The translations under genes and the position numbers were made by a program. This document shows, one piece after another, positions 11,524 to 11,650 of a stretch of 11,650 nt of DNA. Under the pieces are notes generated by a model. The model searched no databases and had not been told where the DNA came from. It saw nothing but the letters and a program-made list of their open reading frames with translations. The DNA is from Bacteroidales bacterium (lineage in GTDB: Bacteria > Bacteroidota > Bacteroidia > Bacteroidales > Muribaculaceae). Numbering within the stretch: position 1 is the first letter of the stretch; the number at the start of each line of letters is the position of its first letter. The stretch is taken from contig SFER01000050.1 in the NCBI GenBank assembly GCA_004557195.1, forward strand, positions 1 to 11,650, in the 5' to 3' direction.

Positions 11524-11650
11524 AAAAACCCCGGTAAAATGTAACATTATCGAAACTCGTTTTAGTGGGAATATTTCATAAAGAAAGGGGCGCAGGAACG
11601 CCACCCAATTTAGCCCAAATGGCTATAAATCAAACTTTTACCACCCCCCC

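Noticed and set aside
11642..11650. C-run at the window end as a phase-variable tract
   Set aside because: Only the start of the run is visible and no gene context is available, so its length and role cannot be judged.

Overview
The window looks like chromosomal DNA of a Bacteroidota (order Bacteroidales) bacterium. The sequence shows Bacteroidota-type promoter elements (TAnnTTTG near -7, often with TTTG about 20 bp upstream) before several genes, little use of Shine-Dalgarno sites, and a type IX-secretion-like C-terminal domain at the left edge. The balanced GC content and gene style would fit a Muribaculaceae-like gut lineage, but I cannot fix the family from sequence reading alone.

Layout. 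Positions 1-322 hold the C-terminus of a probable surface or secreted protein, followed by a clear terminator. A well-formed promoter then drives a tight translation-quality operon: rplY (ribosomal protein L25/Ctc), pth (peptidyl-tRNA hydrolase) and an Hsp15-like S4 RNA-binding protein. It ends at a hairpin shared with the convergent DJ-1/PfpI gene. Next come nfo (endonuclease IV), an SLC45/sucrose-transporter-like MFS permease, a convergent GNAT acetyltransferase, and a divergent Lrp/AsnC regulator that lies 6 nt from an inositol-monophosphatase-family gene. trpS (tryptophanyl-tRNA synthetase) follows, ending in a strong terminator.

Positions 8511-9588 contain no gene I can support. They are packed with GC-rich hairpins, direct repeats and two copies of a repeat unit whose 94-bp core is 93/94 identical. 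To the right lie an SOS-type mutagenic repair pair in the order umuC then umuD, each with its own -7 element, and about 230 bp of non-coding DNA ending in a C-run.

The genes do housekeeping work: translation quality control (rplY, pth, hslR-like, trpS) and DNA repair or damage tolerance (nfo, umuC, umuD), with a few metabolic or regulatory genes between. The most interesting signals are regulatory. First, an in-frame leader before trpS carries two consecutive Trp codons inside a hairpin that also covers the leader AUG. Second, umuC and umuD share a dyad whose 7-nt spacer is exactly the first seven bases of the -7 box, which suggests a shared operator. Third, the repeat cluster between trpS and umuC may encode or once have encoded structured RNA on the minus strand.
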